A stretch of DNA of 64,000 nucleotides from Ephemerocybe angulata (GCA_013368325.1 JAACJK010000069.1:62001-126000), one strand, 5' to 3'; counted from the first letter of the stretch, positions 34,501 through 46,868 are shown. Program-made: numbers and translations. The notes: a model not told the origin generated them from the sequence alone.

Positions 34501-37500
34501 CATGCGAGACGAGACGAGCACAAGACAACATTGGTATTATGGAAGTACTAATGGGAACGACCTACGAAGTTGACCGAGATAGGAACGTACTACTCTACAA
34601 GAGTGTAGCGAACAAAATTCGACCACTCGCGATGTCTACCCCAGAAGAGTACAAAGTCGTTCGGTACCCTCCACCCATTGACCCTCTTACGACGATTCCT
34701 CCGCTTCCGCACCATCCACCCACCAAGTTTGTTCCAACAGGGAGACTCACAGAAGCACGTCTAGACGCTTTGGGAGTGCGAAAGAACGAGTTTCTTAACA
34801 AGGTGGAACGGGATCTGGTGGTGGAAATCTTACGCTTGAACAATCGTGCACTCGCGTTCGACGAATCCGAGAAAGGACGGTTTCGCGAGGACATGTTCCC
34901 TCCTGTGCGCATCGCGGTCAACGAGCACGTTCCCTGGGCAGTGCGCTCACTTCCTATTCCTATGGGCATCTACGACGTCGTCGTCACGATTATCAAGGCG
35001 AAGGTGGAAGCGGGCACGTACGAACCATCGACGAGCGCCTATCGACATCAGTGGTTCAGCGTCGGCAAGAAACCGCCCTTTGGAGGACTTCGGGTTGTTC
35101 ATAACCTTGGACCGCTGAACGCGGTGAGTATCCGCAATGCGGGACAGATGCCCGTTGCGGACCACTACGCTGAGGTATGCGCTGGGCGGGGGATCTACAC
35201 GTCAGTGGACCTCTTCGTCGGGTTTGATCACCGAGGACTCGCCAAAGAAAGCAGAGAACTTACCGCTTTCGACACGCCACTCGGCGCGCATCAACTGACC
35301 GTACTCCCACAAGGATGGACAAACTCGCCAACGATATTCCATGCAGACGTTGCGTGGATTATACGTCAGTTAATCGGAAGGGTTATGAATCTGGCGGATG
35401 ACGTACATGCGCTTGGAGAGAAGACGAGGTACGAGTTGGAGGGAGGAGGATGGGAGATGTCGAAGGAGAATCCCGAGGTGCGACGCTTCGTGCGCGAGCA
35501 CTTGGAGGATGTTCACCGCCTTCTCCACATACTCGCTGAAGCAGGAGCGACAGTGTCAGTGAAAAAGCTGCAAGTCGCAGTACCGGAGGCGGTCGTGATG
35601 GGGCAGTTGATGACTTACGAAGGGCGGCGAGCAGAGGTGACGACCGTGGCGAAGATACAGAGTTGGCCGGAGTGCGAGTCGGTGACGGAGGTGCGGGCAT
35701 TTTTGGGGACGGCGGGTACGGTGAGGAGTTGGGTGAAGGATTTCGCAGGGATCGCTCACCCATTGGTTGAGCTGACGAAGAAAGAGGCTGAGTGGGTGTG
35801 GGGTGAGAAGGAACGAGGTGCGATGGAGGCGTTGAAGAAGGCAGTGGTGGAGAGTGGAGCAATTCGCCCGATTGACTACAAGAGCGAGAACGAAGTCATC
35901 CTTGCAGTGGATTCGTCGCAGATCGCGTGCGGGTACATTCTTGCTCAGGTGGACGACGACGAGACACGACGGCCAGCCCGCTTTGGCTCAATCACATTCA
36001 CCGAACGCGAAGGACGGTACTCGCAGGCGAAACTCGAGCTCTACGGGTTGTTTCGCTCGCTTCACGCGACCAAACTCTGGATCATCGGGGTGTTGAATCT
36101 CACAGTGGAGGTCGACGCGAAGTATATCAAGGGGATGCTGAACAACCCCGATATGCACCCCAACGCGGCGATTAATCGGTGGATAGCAGCAATTTTGTTA
36201 TTCTCATTCAAGTTGGTACACGTACCAGGGGATAAGCACAGGGGCGCGGATGGACTGTCGAGGAGGAGAGGAACAGAGGACCCGGGCGACGAGATGGGTG
36301 ATGCAGAGGAATGGGTGGAAGAGGTTTTGAGTTGCGGATTGTGGGTGGCGCATGAGTCGTTTCAGGTGGGCGAGGGGAGAGTGATGGCGTTGCAGCAGGG
36401 CGAGTTTCCAGTCGTATGGGCACTTTCAGGGAGAGATGGAGGAAACGAAGTGGAGGAAGAGAAAGTAGAGTTTGGGAGAAAGGATAAAGCAGCAGTGGCG
36501 GAGAAGGATGATGAACTGAGGAAGATGAGGAGGATGTTAGAAGGGAAATTGACGAGGAGCGAGATGGCGTCGGGGAAAGATTGGGATCGCCTGGTGAAGC
36601 GTACAATCGGATATTTTTTCGTAAAAGGGGACAGGTTATGGAAGAAGGATCGGGGCGGGCGACACCAACTGGTTATCATGGAGGAGAGGGAGCGGTTAGA
36701 GATTCTGGTGGAGGCGCAAGACAAACTTGGGCACAAAGGCTACTATCCAACACATCGACGGGTCGCAGATCGCTTTTGGTGGCCCTCTCTGGTCGAAGAC
36801 GCGCAGTGGTTCGTTCGCACATGTCACCAGTGCCAGCTCATGAACAAGGTGAAAATTATCATTCCGCCGACTGTCGCATCGCCTGCGACGCTATTCACCA
36901 AAGTCCACATCGATACAATGCACCTGCCGGCCTCCAACGGGTTTACTTATCTGGTGCAGGCGAGAGACAGTCTATCGGGATGGGTCGAGTACCGCGCACT
37001 ACGCAAGGAGAACGCGAGAACGTTGGGATCTTTTATCTTCGAGGAGTTACTCTGCAGGTGGGGGACGGTAGCCGAGATCGTTACCGACAACGGGACGCCG
37101 TTCGTAGCGGCACTCGACTATCTCAAGGAAAAGTACACCATTAACCACATCCGCATATCGGCTTACAACTCGCGCGCCAACGGAGCAGTGGAAACCACGC
37201 ACACGCCAGTTCGGGATGCGCTGGTCAAGGTTTCTGCGTCGGGAGGGGGGATGAAGAGATGGACAGAGCACATTGGGTACGTCATGTGGGCGGACAGGAT
37301 CACGACGAGGAAACGCACCGGATTTTCACCATTTTACGCTGCACACGGCGTCGAACCCCTCCTCCCATTCGACATCCTACACGCAACATTCCTATTCCCC
37401 GACATTCGTGCCCTGGTCTCGGACGACGAGCTCCTCGCTATGCGAGCCCACCAGTTAGAACGCCGTGATGAAGACCTAGCGACATTGCACGATCGCGTTT

Positions 37501-37856
37501 TGGCCAGTCGTTTCTCATCTATCGACTCATTCATCAGGACGCACCAGCACTCGATCGTCGAGCACGACTTCAGCCCCGGAGACCTTGTTCTCGTTCTCAA
37601 CAAGAAGGTCGAACCAGACCTAGGCAGAAAAGCGAAACCCAGATACTACGGACCCATGGCAGTCGTCTCACGCAGTACCGGCGGCTCTTATCGACTTTCA
37701 GAGATTAACGGAGCCGTCTCGAAGCTCAAGTACGGTGCATTCCGTCTTATTCCATATTACAGGCGCTACTCGAAGTCTATCGACATTACGGAGATCTTAG
37801 GTGTGGAGGATGAGGTTGAAGGCGAGGAGGTTGGAGAAGAGATCGAAGGGGCTTGA
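28502..37856 (+). pseudogene. Single-frame gag-pol polyprotein, broken by one stop and a nested insertion
   Basis: Gag runs from about 28502. A TGA at 29420-29422 interrupts a frame that continues directly on the other side; it fits a CGA-to-TGA transition. The gag end has a zinc knuckle CYFCGGEGHMAGFC (30244-30285). After the insertion at 30429-33092 the same phase resumes. It contains the aspartic protease [11 protein letters not shown] (about 33957), reverse transcriptase with SVDLFVGFD (about 35202) and LADDVHAL (about 35391, the YxDD-like site), RNase H with AVDSS and KLELYG (about 35905-36040), and an integrase zinc module [10 protein letters not shown]...CHQC. The integrase catalytic D, D and E lie near 36908, 37085 and 37187, with 34 residues between the second D and the E. 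A C-terminal DLVLVLNKK...YYGPMAV module follows. Gag and pol share one phase, so no programmed frameshift is needed. Confidence 0.92.
30429..33092. mobile_element. 2,664-bp foldback DNA element with TIRs of about 0.7 kb and 7-bp target duplication
   Basis: The left end CACCTCAGTCACCCGGACC and its inverse at the right begin TIRs extending to about 31165 and back from about 32355, with very few mismatches. The direct repeat GGTAGCG flanks it (30422-30428, 33093-33099). The subterminal part of each arm has a cluster of the palindrome TGGACTAGTCCA and variants (about 30700-30842 and mirror), plausible transposase-binding sites. The roughly 1.2-kb interior is AT-rich with no transposase; part of it (31229-31340) repeats TIR sequence (31061-31165). 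It is non-autonomous. The superfamily is not settled. Confidence 0.9.
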
Positions 37857-37894
37857 AGCTGGGTGTTGTTTTGACCTCGACGGTGTCGAGTTCA

Positions 37895-37910
37895 GAAAGT
37901 GGGGATGGGA
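37895..37910 (+). other. Polypurine tract
   Basis: GAAAGTGGGGATGGGA, purine-rich with one interruption, lies immediately before the 3' LTR where plus-strand DNA synthesis would be primed. Confidence 0.7.
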
Positions 37911-38114
37911 TGTGGGGAGCCCAGGACAGCCAGACCTAGATTAGATTAGATCGAGCGATCCCATACGGACGCTCGATGGCTTTCATTCTCACGCTCGCGA
38001 GCCCTAGAGATGGGTCGCCTGCTCGTCTCCTGTTCTCCTTAGTTCACTACAGTGTATATTCATATTCGCTCTATCTATGCTCTGCTTGGCTTTGTCTTGC
38101 GCGTCGACACCACA
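37911..38114 (+). repeat. 3' LTR
   Basis: 204 bases matching the 5' LTR; followed by CTTT, the second copy of the target duplication. Confidence 0.93.
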
Positions 38115-38670
38115 CTTTCGCATGGAACATGGATTACCGGCTTGGGGATACATGGATAAGGGGAACACAGGAGCTTGGGACTTGCTTGGGACACACAAGG
38201 ACAAGAGAGTAAGGTGTCTATAACGATGACGACCCTACCTCAGTTGACATGGATGTGCCGCTTGTTTAATTCCTCTGTAAATAGTCGGGAGTCCGGAGCC
38301 TCTAGTGTACTTAGTCAGTTGTAGCTTTATAAGCCCGATTCGCCGACCATGGACTTGGGTGCATGACTAGTTGAGGACACCAGGAGCCCTTCTGCTTCTG
38401 CCCAATGTAAAGGAACTTTAAGGTCACTCAGTACACACACATGCTCGCGGCTCACTGTAGTGGGGTTCACCACCGGATTCCAGGATGAAGTAATAGAATG
38501 GTGGATTAGCGTACTACGGTACATTCCACAGGTTAAGAGAATATATGGGGCCCGCCGGGGGCGTTCGAATAGTAATATTGGTGGTTTATTTAACAGGGAT
38601 AAATACGACACGGAGAGCGGGGGAGTGTGTGGCAGCAACGTGCCATACGGCTCAGATATTGTAGGCGCAA

Positions 38671-39196
38671 TTAACGACGCTTCGTGTGGGTGTTTCCGCA
38701 TGCAGTTGCCTATAAATCGAGAAGTCAGTCAGCTATCCAAAGATGCCATGCATTATATGCAATCAAGCATAATATCGCACATCCGCTTGAGAGGTATACT
38801 CTTTATTGCAATAGTAGCATGTGGGCTTGTGGACTGGATGGCTCTTCTCGGGGTCAATCACCGGGTTGTCTCCCCAGCGACTGGCGGGGTTGCTTGCGAC
38901 ACCGCGTTTGGGGCCGATTCGGCGATCGAGCTGGATCGAAATTGCATCCAGTAGATCCCTGGATGAGAACTCGGCGAGCTCTGTGATTATTTCGCGACGT
39001 TGAAGCTCTTGATTAATTTCGCGAGTACTGAGCCCGTCGACATAGTCCCTGGCGTCGAATTCCTGTACAAAAATCTTGGTAGTTAGCGTAGTATTAAAAG
39101 GGTTCTGGATAAAGCACATACATCGGCGTAGTAGCCGTTCGCACTCGATGCCAAAGCAACAAACAATGGAAGGAGTGTGATGATGTTCAGATGCAT
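38671..39196 (-). CDS. Small secreted EFDARD-family protein, copy A
   Basis: Three exons (39196-39122, 39062-38781, 38709-38671), 131 residues. Exon 1 encodes a signal peptide, MHLNIITLLPLFVALASS then ANG, nearly identical to copy D. Exon 2 carries the family core EFDARDYVDGLSTREINQEL and RDLLDAISIQLDRR, then a 30-residue insert relative to copy D and CYYCNKEY. Exon 3 supplies ATACGNTHTKRR, so the finger is altered (C-x2-C pair kept, later ligands shifted). Both introns align with those of copy D, and the second intron is itself conserved in sequence. I do not recognise the family; secretion is predicted from the signal peptide only. Confidence 0.75.
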
Positions 39197-40130
39197 CGGT
39201 TTAACAGTGCCGCAGTTGGTATGGCTGGTTGGTTAGTTTTGACTTCGAAGCTTCTGGAAGAACGGTTGGGGAATGAAAGATATAGAATTGGCTTGCGATT
39301 GCTTGAGCTTTATACCAAGGCAGAACTAAGAAGACGGCGAAAGGCTCCTTCGAGTTTCAAGGAGTTTCCACATTTGTGGGGATAGGATATACGACCAACA
39401 GAATAGAAATAAACTCGAGGCCGTAATGGCGATGTGAGGAAGAGTGTCAAGCGAGAAAAATGAGGACATGGGTCTTGCAATAGATTCTCTAGTATGGGGG
39501 TTTGTCATCGTTGAATACAATTTCCAATCTGGGCGGGAACACCGACGCATGAACGCCTGAGCCGCTGCCATCGGCCAGAGCTGCCTGAAAAATCCATTCG
39601 GAATATATTCCCTGCGGAAAGTCGCCCACTGGTTAAACGGAACGAGCTGGCGTGAGCGACACAATTAGAGTCCTTTGCGTAATTCCTTGAATGTTTCGAA
39701 CTTTTCCAATTTTGTCACGTCCCAGGAAGCCCTACCAAACAAACCGATAAGGCAACCATTCTTCGCCATCCCATCCTTGGTCCTTGTAGATCACTGCCCT
39801 ATAGCCTTCCATGGTAAAGATATGGGTTAATTTCACTGATATTTTTGAAGATAAAGGTCTACCATGCGACAGTGCTGGAGCCACTGGCAATCACTGCTCC
39901 TTGTGCAAGATTGATGGAATGGCCGACGCCGTCGGTTGATCGGTGGATACGATTACCCATACACAAGATGCCCCGAGCGCCGCTCCGGGGGTAAGATACC
40001 ACCTGGGCGTATTAGGAAAGTACAGAGTTACCCAGCAATCTCGCTCGCTGAACGCTCAAGCGTGTGCAGTGTCTAGAATGCCAGCCCGAGCAGGGATGTC
40101 ACACCGGTGGTTTCAAAGGGTTTCAACCAT
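39197..40130. other. Upstream region of copy A, no firm gene
   Basis: Probably holds the promoter of copy A. A minus-strand frame at 39326-39664 has no recognised motif. Part of the stretch (39910 onward) belongs to the inverted-repeat arm. Confidence 0.35.
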
Positions 40131-40350
40131 GATACTTACATATCGCAGTAAAGCGCAGTAAGTATGTCATTAGAAGATGAGTTCACAGCTCAGCGCTCAG
40201 CAATCGCTCACGCATACAAGATAAAAATATATTGGTACGTAGCTAGTGAAAGCCAGTGGGAACTATTACGAGTTGCCGCCTACAAGCGGCGGTGCATTGC
40301 AGCGTAAGCTGTACTACCTGGCTAACTGTTGTTGGTCGGGAGTGAAGCAG

Positions 40351-40640
40351 TCCTCCCCCACACATCGCCGCGGGAGTGCAGCCTTGCATAACTCTGAAGC
40401 CCGATGCGACTCGAGTACCATCGAGCATTCCAAGAGTTCCTGTTGGATCGGAAATGATGTGTGAGAGGAGGCTGGATCTGCTTGAAGAACGTTGCGTGCA
40501 GGTTTTGAAAGGTAAGTCTGGGGAAGCTCTTACCGTACAAGGGTAGAATTTAAACTGACCCCCCGTCGGTCGTTTAGCCCAGGGACCAGCTCCTGTACTG
40601 ACAGAGAAGGAAGCTGATTATTTTGAACATCGCTTCCGCA
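40351..40640 (+). pseudogene. NACHT gene relic with large internal deletion
   Basis: The stretch 40351-40411 matches the start of the second NACHT exon (CACACATCGCCGCGGGAG...CATAACTCTGAAG). From about 40413 the sequence jumps to the end of that exon (ACCATCGAGCATTCCAAGAG), then follows intron 1 and the start of the next exon as in copy 1 up to about 40640. About 1.2 kb, including P-loop and Walker B, is missing at the junction. It is closest to copy 1 by eye. It cannot encode an NTPase. Confidence 0.8.
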
Positions 40641-42060
40641 CTGTACATGCTCTCTCCCCTCCGTCCTCCCTCCCGGTATTCTCCATGCTCCCTCCCGAGC
40701 GGTGGACCCTCTGGCATGCAGCTCGTAGCCTGAGTCTAGGCACGGCACGGACTACACCCTCTCCCACTCGCCCCCACACCCGCTCTCCGCTCAGACACAC
40801 ACCCATACGATACGCACTTGGCCCTAGCACGCAACCACACGCACGCCGGCCGGACTTTGTGCACACTCGCCTGCGCGCGTTCGACTGGAGCACACACCCC
40901 TCCTGGCTGGACTCCGCCCTACGCACACCCCTACGCAGGCGGCAGGGACACGCAGACCCACACGCCTTGGGCTCTACGCAGAACATCCATCTTCCGCTCC
41001 CCTCTTCGAACTGTGCTTCTCTACTCCCTGGACCTACTCCCTCCCTACTCCCTCTTTCCCTCCTTAACCCCTCACGGGCGCAGCCCTCCACCCCCTAGAT
41101 CCTATGCCTCCACACTTTCATGCACCGCCCGCACCCTTCGCTCGCCTCGGTATGGCTGGCGCACCCTTCGCTCGTCCCCTTCGTCCGGCTCCAAGCAAGA
41201 CAGGCGCATCACGCTCGCGTGGTATTCGGAATCGCACTCACACTCGCACTCCCCTCTCGCCGGTCGGTCGCTCCCTCCGTACTCGAGTCAGATTCAGATG
41301 ATATCTCCCTCTTTCAGCCTCTCTGCTCGTTGCGCCCCGAGGCCCCCCATCGTCAGTCATCACTCCCTCGCTGGTATGCATGCGTACATGCAACGAACGA
41401 CCCACCTTGTACTTACTACGGAGTCGGACCGGCGACCCAATGAATCTGAATACGTACGAGCGTAGATCTTCCAGACTCATTCATGTCTATCGCGCAAAGC
41501 CTAGATGACCGAGGTCTGAGGTTCGGTGCTGGGAGGTACTACCCGTCAGAGAGGTATGGTTGGTATTGAGGGGCATTGACAGACGTCAGACCGAGTGGAG
41601 CCTCCTTCCGAGTGCGATCGAGCGGACTGAGCACTAAGTACTGTACATAGCAATTCGGTCGGTCGAATTCCTGGATCCCTGGATTTCTGAAATACTAGAG
41701 CGGCGAGCAGGAGAAGTTGACTCGGCGGCGAGCCCCGTCGTCCGAAAAACCTGCGTGCTGTGTCCAATTCCACGATACCCAATACCTCGAGCGCGATGAA
41801 TCCCATCTACGCTCGGAAAGTTCAGGCATCTTTTCCACCCCTGCTGCGCTGCGCTGCGCAGAAGTGCTTTCAGACCCTTGAGAGCGATCAAGTGAGGCCA
41901 AGGGCAACCTAAAGGAAATTAAAATCGTCGCCTATTCGTGGAGCGTGAGTGTGGGTGGTTCGTTGCCAGTCCAGCCGAGCGAGATGTAGCTGGTTTGAGG
42001 TACCACCGTATGCAAATCTTAAGCGGGAAGTGAGCTGAAGTGAGGCGAGCTGAGAGCAAA
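40641..42060. repeat. C-rich NACHT-cassette flank inside the left inverted-repeat arm
   Basis: Strand-asymmetric, C-rich on the plus strand, full of CCCTC/CACAC tracts. Long open frames here are compositional. The same sequence occurs inverted at 57880-59145 and, more diverged, next to NACHT copy 3 (61600-61850). Confidence 0.7.
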
Positions 42061-42419
42061 GATTGCGGGTATGTAGAGGAGGAGAGAGCTACGGTGGTGT
42101 ATCAGAGATGGATGGGATGAGCATATGCCCAATTGCGCGGGGCAGGATCGCCACAGACTCACGGACGGTGTACTACACACCACGCTCTCCTTGGAATCGA
42201 GCACGCACGAGTACGGGCAGGCAGGAGGGTAGGGGAGAAGATCTGAGAAGATGCATAAGTACCAACCAGAGTCAGTCCGAGTCCGACGAATCAGTGATCT
42301 CCTCAAATCGCGTTATTTGCCCCTGTTATATCCGAAAGGCTACACGTCGCGCGCGCCTCTCGTCACCACATCAATCTCCTCCTCCTCCTCCCACCAACCC
42401 AAAACCCAAAACCCACCCA

Positions 42420-44037
42420 ATGTCGCACTACCACTCACAATCCCCACCTCCCCTACGCCACCCAGTCCCCACACACCCCGCCTACATCCCCGAACCGCCC
42501 AGCACGCCCTCAAGCCCGCAAGGCTACCAGCGCTTCTCCTCCTCCCCCGGCCCCGGCGGGCCCGTCCCCGCGCAACCGCTGCCCCCGCCGCACCTCCAAC
42601 ACCACATGCAGGGCCAGCCGATCCATCCGGGCAGCATCTCGTCTGGGCCCATGCACCCTCAGCAACAGCAACAGCAGCAGCAGCAACAGGGCCATGTGCC
42701 GTACGTGCCGGCGTACGCGGGGGCGTTCCAGGGGTCTTATGGTGGGGGAAACATGGGTGGGGTTGGAGGGAATATGGCGGGGGGTAATATGGGTAATATG
42801 GGAGGGGGAGGGGCGGATGCGGGGGCGTTCCAGCCGAACTTTGGGGCGTGGGGGATTAATGATACGACTGCGCAGTTGGGGATGCAGCTGGGCCAGAGCG
42901 CGGTCGCTGCGGGGCAGGACTACGTGCAGCGTAACGTGCGTTCTCCCTCTCTTCTTTTGTTCGTGGATTGTGGATTGATTTGATGATGGATGGTGGGGTA
43001 GTTTGGGACTATCTTCCCCCGCCCGACGGTGAAGCATCACTTCAACGTGTCCAATAGTTACGTGCTGCATAAGCTCCGCCTCGTGCTCTTCCCGTGGCTG
43101 CACAAGCCCTGGGCGCGCCGTACCAAGCGTACCGAGCAGGGGCTGCATGAATGGCAGCCTCCTAGAGACGATGTTAACAGCCCTGACCTTTACATTCCTG
43201 GTGCGCCGCCCCTCTCCCTCCCTCGTTTCATTCCTCATGCTGAATTTCTGTGGTTGTAGTAATGGCGATCGTGACCTATATCCTGCTTACGGGCCTGCAC
43301 GCTGGCATCCATGTTCCTTCGGGCTTCCGCCCCCAGATCCTCGGCGAGACTGCCTCGCGTGCGACCCTCGTCGTCCTCTTCGACTTCCTCTTCGTGAAGC
43401 TAGGGTGCTACATACTAAACATCCAGGTATGCTCGCAGTGCTGTCTTCCCATTGGACTCTCCTTACCGTCTCCTTCCCTTCCTCTTTGGACGACACTTTT
43501 ACTATGCAGGGATCATCGCAGTTCGTCGACATCTTCGCGTACACGGGGTACAAGTTCGTTGGCGTCATACTCTCAATCGCAGTGGGCTTCTTGGGCGTGA
43601 GCGGGTGGCTGTGGACGCTCGTGTTCGTCTACGCGTTCTTGGCGAACGCTTTCTTCTTGGTGCGTACTCCCACTACCCCTGGCCATCGCCATAGCTCACG
43701 GTCACTAACACATTTCTTTCCCTTGTCCCTGCTCCTTCCCCTTCCCCTGTCCCTTTTTCTCCCCCTTCCTCTTTCCCTCTTTTCTTTTCCCCTTTTCCGC
43801 TGCATTTTATTTTTACTCCCTCTTCCGCTGCATCTTCGTTTTACTCCCATACAGCTCCGCTCCCTCCGCTCCGTCGTCCTCCCCGACCCCTCGATCAGCA
43901 TCGCGACGGCGTCGAACCCCACGACGACGGCCACCGTGAACCCCGCGCAGCGCCGCAGGCGGATCACGTTTTTGTTTTTGGAGGCGGTGTGTCAGGTTGT
44001 GTATATGGCGGCGTTGGTAAGGTTGCCTACTGCTTAG
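42420..44037 (+). CDS. YIF1: Yif1 family protein (ER-Golgi transport)
   Basis: Five exons: 42420-42935, 43002-43200, 43260-43426, 43510-43659 and 43855-44037, all with GT-AG introns. The last intron is 195 bp. The cytosolic N-terminus is Pro/Gly/Gln-rich with a Q10 run (about 42660-42690) and ends in the family block INDTTAQLGMQLGQSAVAAG. Then comes VKHHFNVSNSYVLHKLRLVL, the Hrf1/Yif1 signature, and hydrophobic segments beginning VMAIVTYILLTGLH, ATLVVLFDFLFVKLG, FVGVILSIAVGFLGVSGWLW and ITFLFLEAVCQVVYMAAL. Yif1 partners Yip1 and Ypt GTPases in vesicle fusion at the Golgi. The start follows a pyrimidine/CA-rich leader. This is the clearest housekeeping gene here and sits at the inner edge of the inverted repeat. 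Confidence 0.9.
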
Positions 44038-44387
44038 GGGAGGGTGAAGGGGGGATTGAAGAGGGGAGGGGGGTTGGAAAGGAGGGGGAGGGGAGGTGGA
44101 ATGAATGAGGTGCGAAGGGAAGGGTGGGGCGCGAAGGGAGGGGTGGGGCACGAAGGGAGGGTGGGGCGATTGATACCTGTATAGATGGGAAGGGAAGGAC
44201 GTGTAATACCGAGGTATCGTTCGGAGAATGGACGGTAATTAGCTCGATTTCTTGTTGGGTGCAGCTTGGGCGCTTATTTTGATGGCGGGCCGATTGATCT
44301 CTGAACTACGGGCTAGTATGGGATGCTCAAAGGCGGCTTATAGGATCGACATCACGCAACATTTAACATAAACAACGTGAAGCTTGA

Positions 44388-46868
44388 TTACACTACGGCT
44401 CGCATATCATTCGAAGCACCCGTATCCACCCCAGGACTCGCCATTACGCGTGGAACGTCTTGAGCCTCCCGACCGTGCGCTTCCTTATTACGGCCATCAT
44501 CCATTTCCATTTCGGCCTCCTCCTCCTCTTCATCCTCCTCGAACTTCAGGGCCTCCAGGTCGACAATCTCCTCGTAGAGAAACGCCTGGAGCCCACGTCG
44601 TTTAGGATCCCTGAGTCTAGCGATATCTTCGCGCAGGAGGGGGTAGCTCTCCATGAACGCGTGCTTCAGTTTTCCCTGGGTGCTCTCGGTGGTGTGGAGT
44701 ATCCCGAGGGGACTATATAGCTTCCCATCTATCTCATCCCAAGAAATTTAGCACGGATACTCAAACTTAACGTGCCATTGATAGGCCAGCGACTCAGGAC
44801 GGACGTACGGATTAAACTCGTGCCCAGCCACATCGTGAGGAGGGCGCTGAAGAGCGAGCTGAGCCCCCCCAGGACGCTGAGCCCGTTCAGAACGCTCTCG
44901 TTGCGGAAGTCTTGGAGGACGACGAAGTCGGGCCCGAGGGGCGCTTTGGTGAGCCAGAGCGTGGAGAGGAGCGGATTGGTGGTGTTTGTGTAGGTTGGCG
45001 CGAGGGGTTCGGGGTAGGTTGAGGTTATCTTTGTCACCAAGTGGGTGTGGTATAGCTGCGTGGTATTGGTAGTGTCAGCTTCAGTGTTAGTGTGAATGTG
45101 GAATGGGGAGGGGAAGGGAGGGAGAGAAGGCGGAGGGAGAATTTATTTAGCGCACCTCGAATCCGAGTGTGGCGAGTGAACGCCGTCTGAGACGTTGGCG
45201 GATGAACCAGTCGGCGAAGCCGATCAAGTTCGCCCCGGGTACGAGCTGGGTGGGCTCGGTCGAGCGAAGCACCTTTTTGCGGTCGTCCGTGAGGCCGACG
45301 TATACCTCGACGTACCTGCGCGGGTAGATCTTCATGTCGGGCGCGTTGGGCTCGCGCAGGCCCGTGAAGTTGAGGGAGATGAGGAGGTCGGGGCGGTGCG
45401 CTGTTGTGTCGTTTATGAAGGAGTTGAAGTCGGTGTCTATCACAAGTTACAGTTGGTGTTAGGTAGGTAGGGAAGTATTAGGGGAAGCGTGAGTAATTTT
45501 GGGGCGTGGTGGAAGGAGGAGGGGGTAGGACGAACCGAGGGCTGCTTCGATGTTTAGTTTGTTGGTGCAGTTGAAAGAGACGACTTCGAATCCTGGACTT
45601 ATGGCCTCGAGGTCCTCCGCTTCTGAGGCTTGGCATGCTTTCCCCTCCGATGGCCAGCCTACTATTACCGACGAGGCGTCTATCAACCTCGTTTGCGCCT
45701 CGGGTTCGGTTTGCCAGAACTACATGCGTTCGGTACGTTAATCAAGTTCTTGACGGCCGGCAGTCAATGCGAATGGGGTCTTACGAGTATAACGTTCCAC
45801 ACCCCAGATGTCTTCACTGTGAAGGTGGATGGGAGGACGACCGCGCGGTACTCCCGGTTGGGCGTCAGACCCATTTCGGCGACGGGCTGGAGGATGATGC
45901 GGTACGAGCCATATAGCACGAGCGTTATTACGATGAGGAAGACGGATACAGCGCGAAGGTAGCGGATCCACTTCGGTTCACCCCTGTTATTATGTGCGGG
46001 TCAGTCAATCCGTCTCTCGGTCCGGCCGTACGCCTCGTATGCTATGGGAAGGAGGGGGAGAAGGGGAACGTCACTCACGGAAGCCTCTGGCGCCGCGCTT
46101 CTCTCCCGAAGAAGACTTGCATGGGGTAGTTCCACCATGCGGAAGTGGGCTGCCTGGATTCAGCAGCGTGCGACGCCCCAGTTACGTTGTGGTGTACCCT
46201 TGAGAGATTCAGATCTATGCTCTTCGTGATGAGAAGCAGGATGAGGCTGATGGTCAGGGCGAAGAGCGCTGCGAGGCCGAATGTGACGCGTTTGGGGTAC
46301 CAGCTGAACTTAAATTGCCGGGAGAACTTGGCGATTAGGAGGATGGTGGCCATGGCGAGGTACGCTGTATGTGGAGAGGGTGGTTGGAGAGGTTTAGTTA
46401 GTGCGCGGGATTCGACGTCGTTTGGATGGGAGACGGACCGAGAAGCTCGAGCAGTGTCAAGACATAATCCACAATGCGGGTCCAGCGTTTCGAATACATA
46501 ACCGGCCTCCCAACTGCAAAGATACTGATCATAGTCCCATAAGCCGAACGAAACGGCTAGAGGGACACCAAATAAACTCACTACACCGAATGATGAAGCA
46601 AAGTAACACTCGACACCACCACCAGGACGACAGCAAGCGGGGTAATATCCTCAATCGTCGACCCCAACTCCGAGCCGTGGCCCCATTTCCGTAACACGGC
46701 GTAGAGGTAGGCGCTGTAGTACAGGCCGACGAGGGAGGTTCCTATCGTCCATCGCAGGCACCACAGGCGCATCGTGTGGCTGTGGAAGAATTTGGGGAGA
46801 CAGGATTGGACGACGCGGGGTTGGGCCCCGGGGGAGTCGGTGGTGTTGTCAGCGGGGATGGGCATCAT
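44388..46868 (-). CDS. Multi-pass membrane protein of an unnamed Agaricomycete family
   Basis: About eight exons read right to left from ATG 46868 (MMPIPADNTTDSPG). Predicted membrane segments include RWTIGTSLVGLYYSAYLYAV, ITPLAVVLVVVSSVTLL, AYLAMATILLIAKF, VTFGLAALFALTISLILLLI, AVSVFLIVITLVLYGS and LGGLSSLFSALLTMWLG. A long region at about 45740-44960 lies between the last two (FWQTEPEAQTRLIDASS, ISLNFTGLREPNAPD, several N-x-S/T sites) and is presumably extracellular. The C-terminus is cytosolic, with SPLGILHTTE, FMESYPLLREDI, FLYEEIVDLEALKF and an acidic tail. I have seen this layout in many unnamed Agaricomycete proteins; no function is established. It is convergent with YIF1. Confidence 0.7.

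Larger units (their letters stand above)
28205..38114 (+). mobile_element. Ty3-like LTR retrotransposon, about 9.9 kb including a nested foldback element
   Basis: Two 204-bp LTRs (28205-28408 and 37911-38114) start TGTGGGGAGCCC and end GACACCACA; they differ at two sites by eye. A 4-bp direct repeat CTTT flanks the element (28201-28204, 38115-38118). Between the LTRs are a primer-binding-site candidate, one gag-pol frame (protease, RT, RNase H, integrase in that order, which is the Ty3 order) and a polypurine tract. The element lies between NACHT copy 2 and a small secreted protein gene. Near-identical LTRs indicate recent insertion, yet it now carries a stop codon and an inserted 2,664-bp element. 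Confidence 0.93.
38560..42220 (+). repeat. Left arm of a large diverged inverted repeat
   Basis: The reverse complement is found, in matching order, at about 57600-61150. Matched anchors (left with right) are: small secreted gene A (38671-39196) with D (60057-60509); 39910-40140 with 59390-59800; 40146-40320 with 59210-59400; 40500-40590 with 59130-59205; 40730-41160 with 58660-59145; 41461-41530 with 58380-58460; and 41800-42220 with 57600-58020. Identity looks moderate, with many substitutions and indels. The inner edge lies just upstream of YIF1. Confidence 0.8.

Noticed and set aside
28205..38114. Programmed frameshift between gag and pol
   Set aside because: Once the nested element is removed, gag and pol are in one phase; only the TGA at 29420 breaks it.
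40685..41465. Long overlapping open frames rich in Pro/His/Arg/Thr
   Set aside because: They lie in C-rich low-complexity repeat, are open in several frames at once, and the inverted copy at 58.6-59.2 kb does not conserve one frame.
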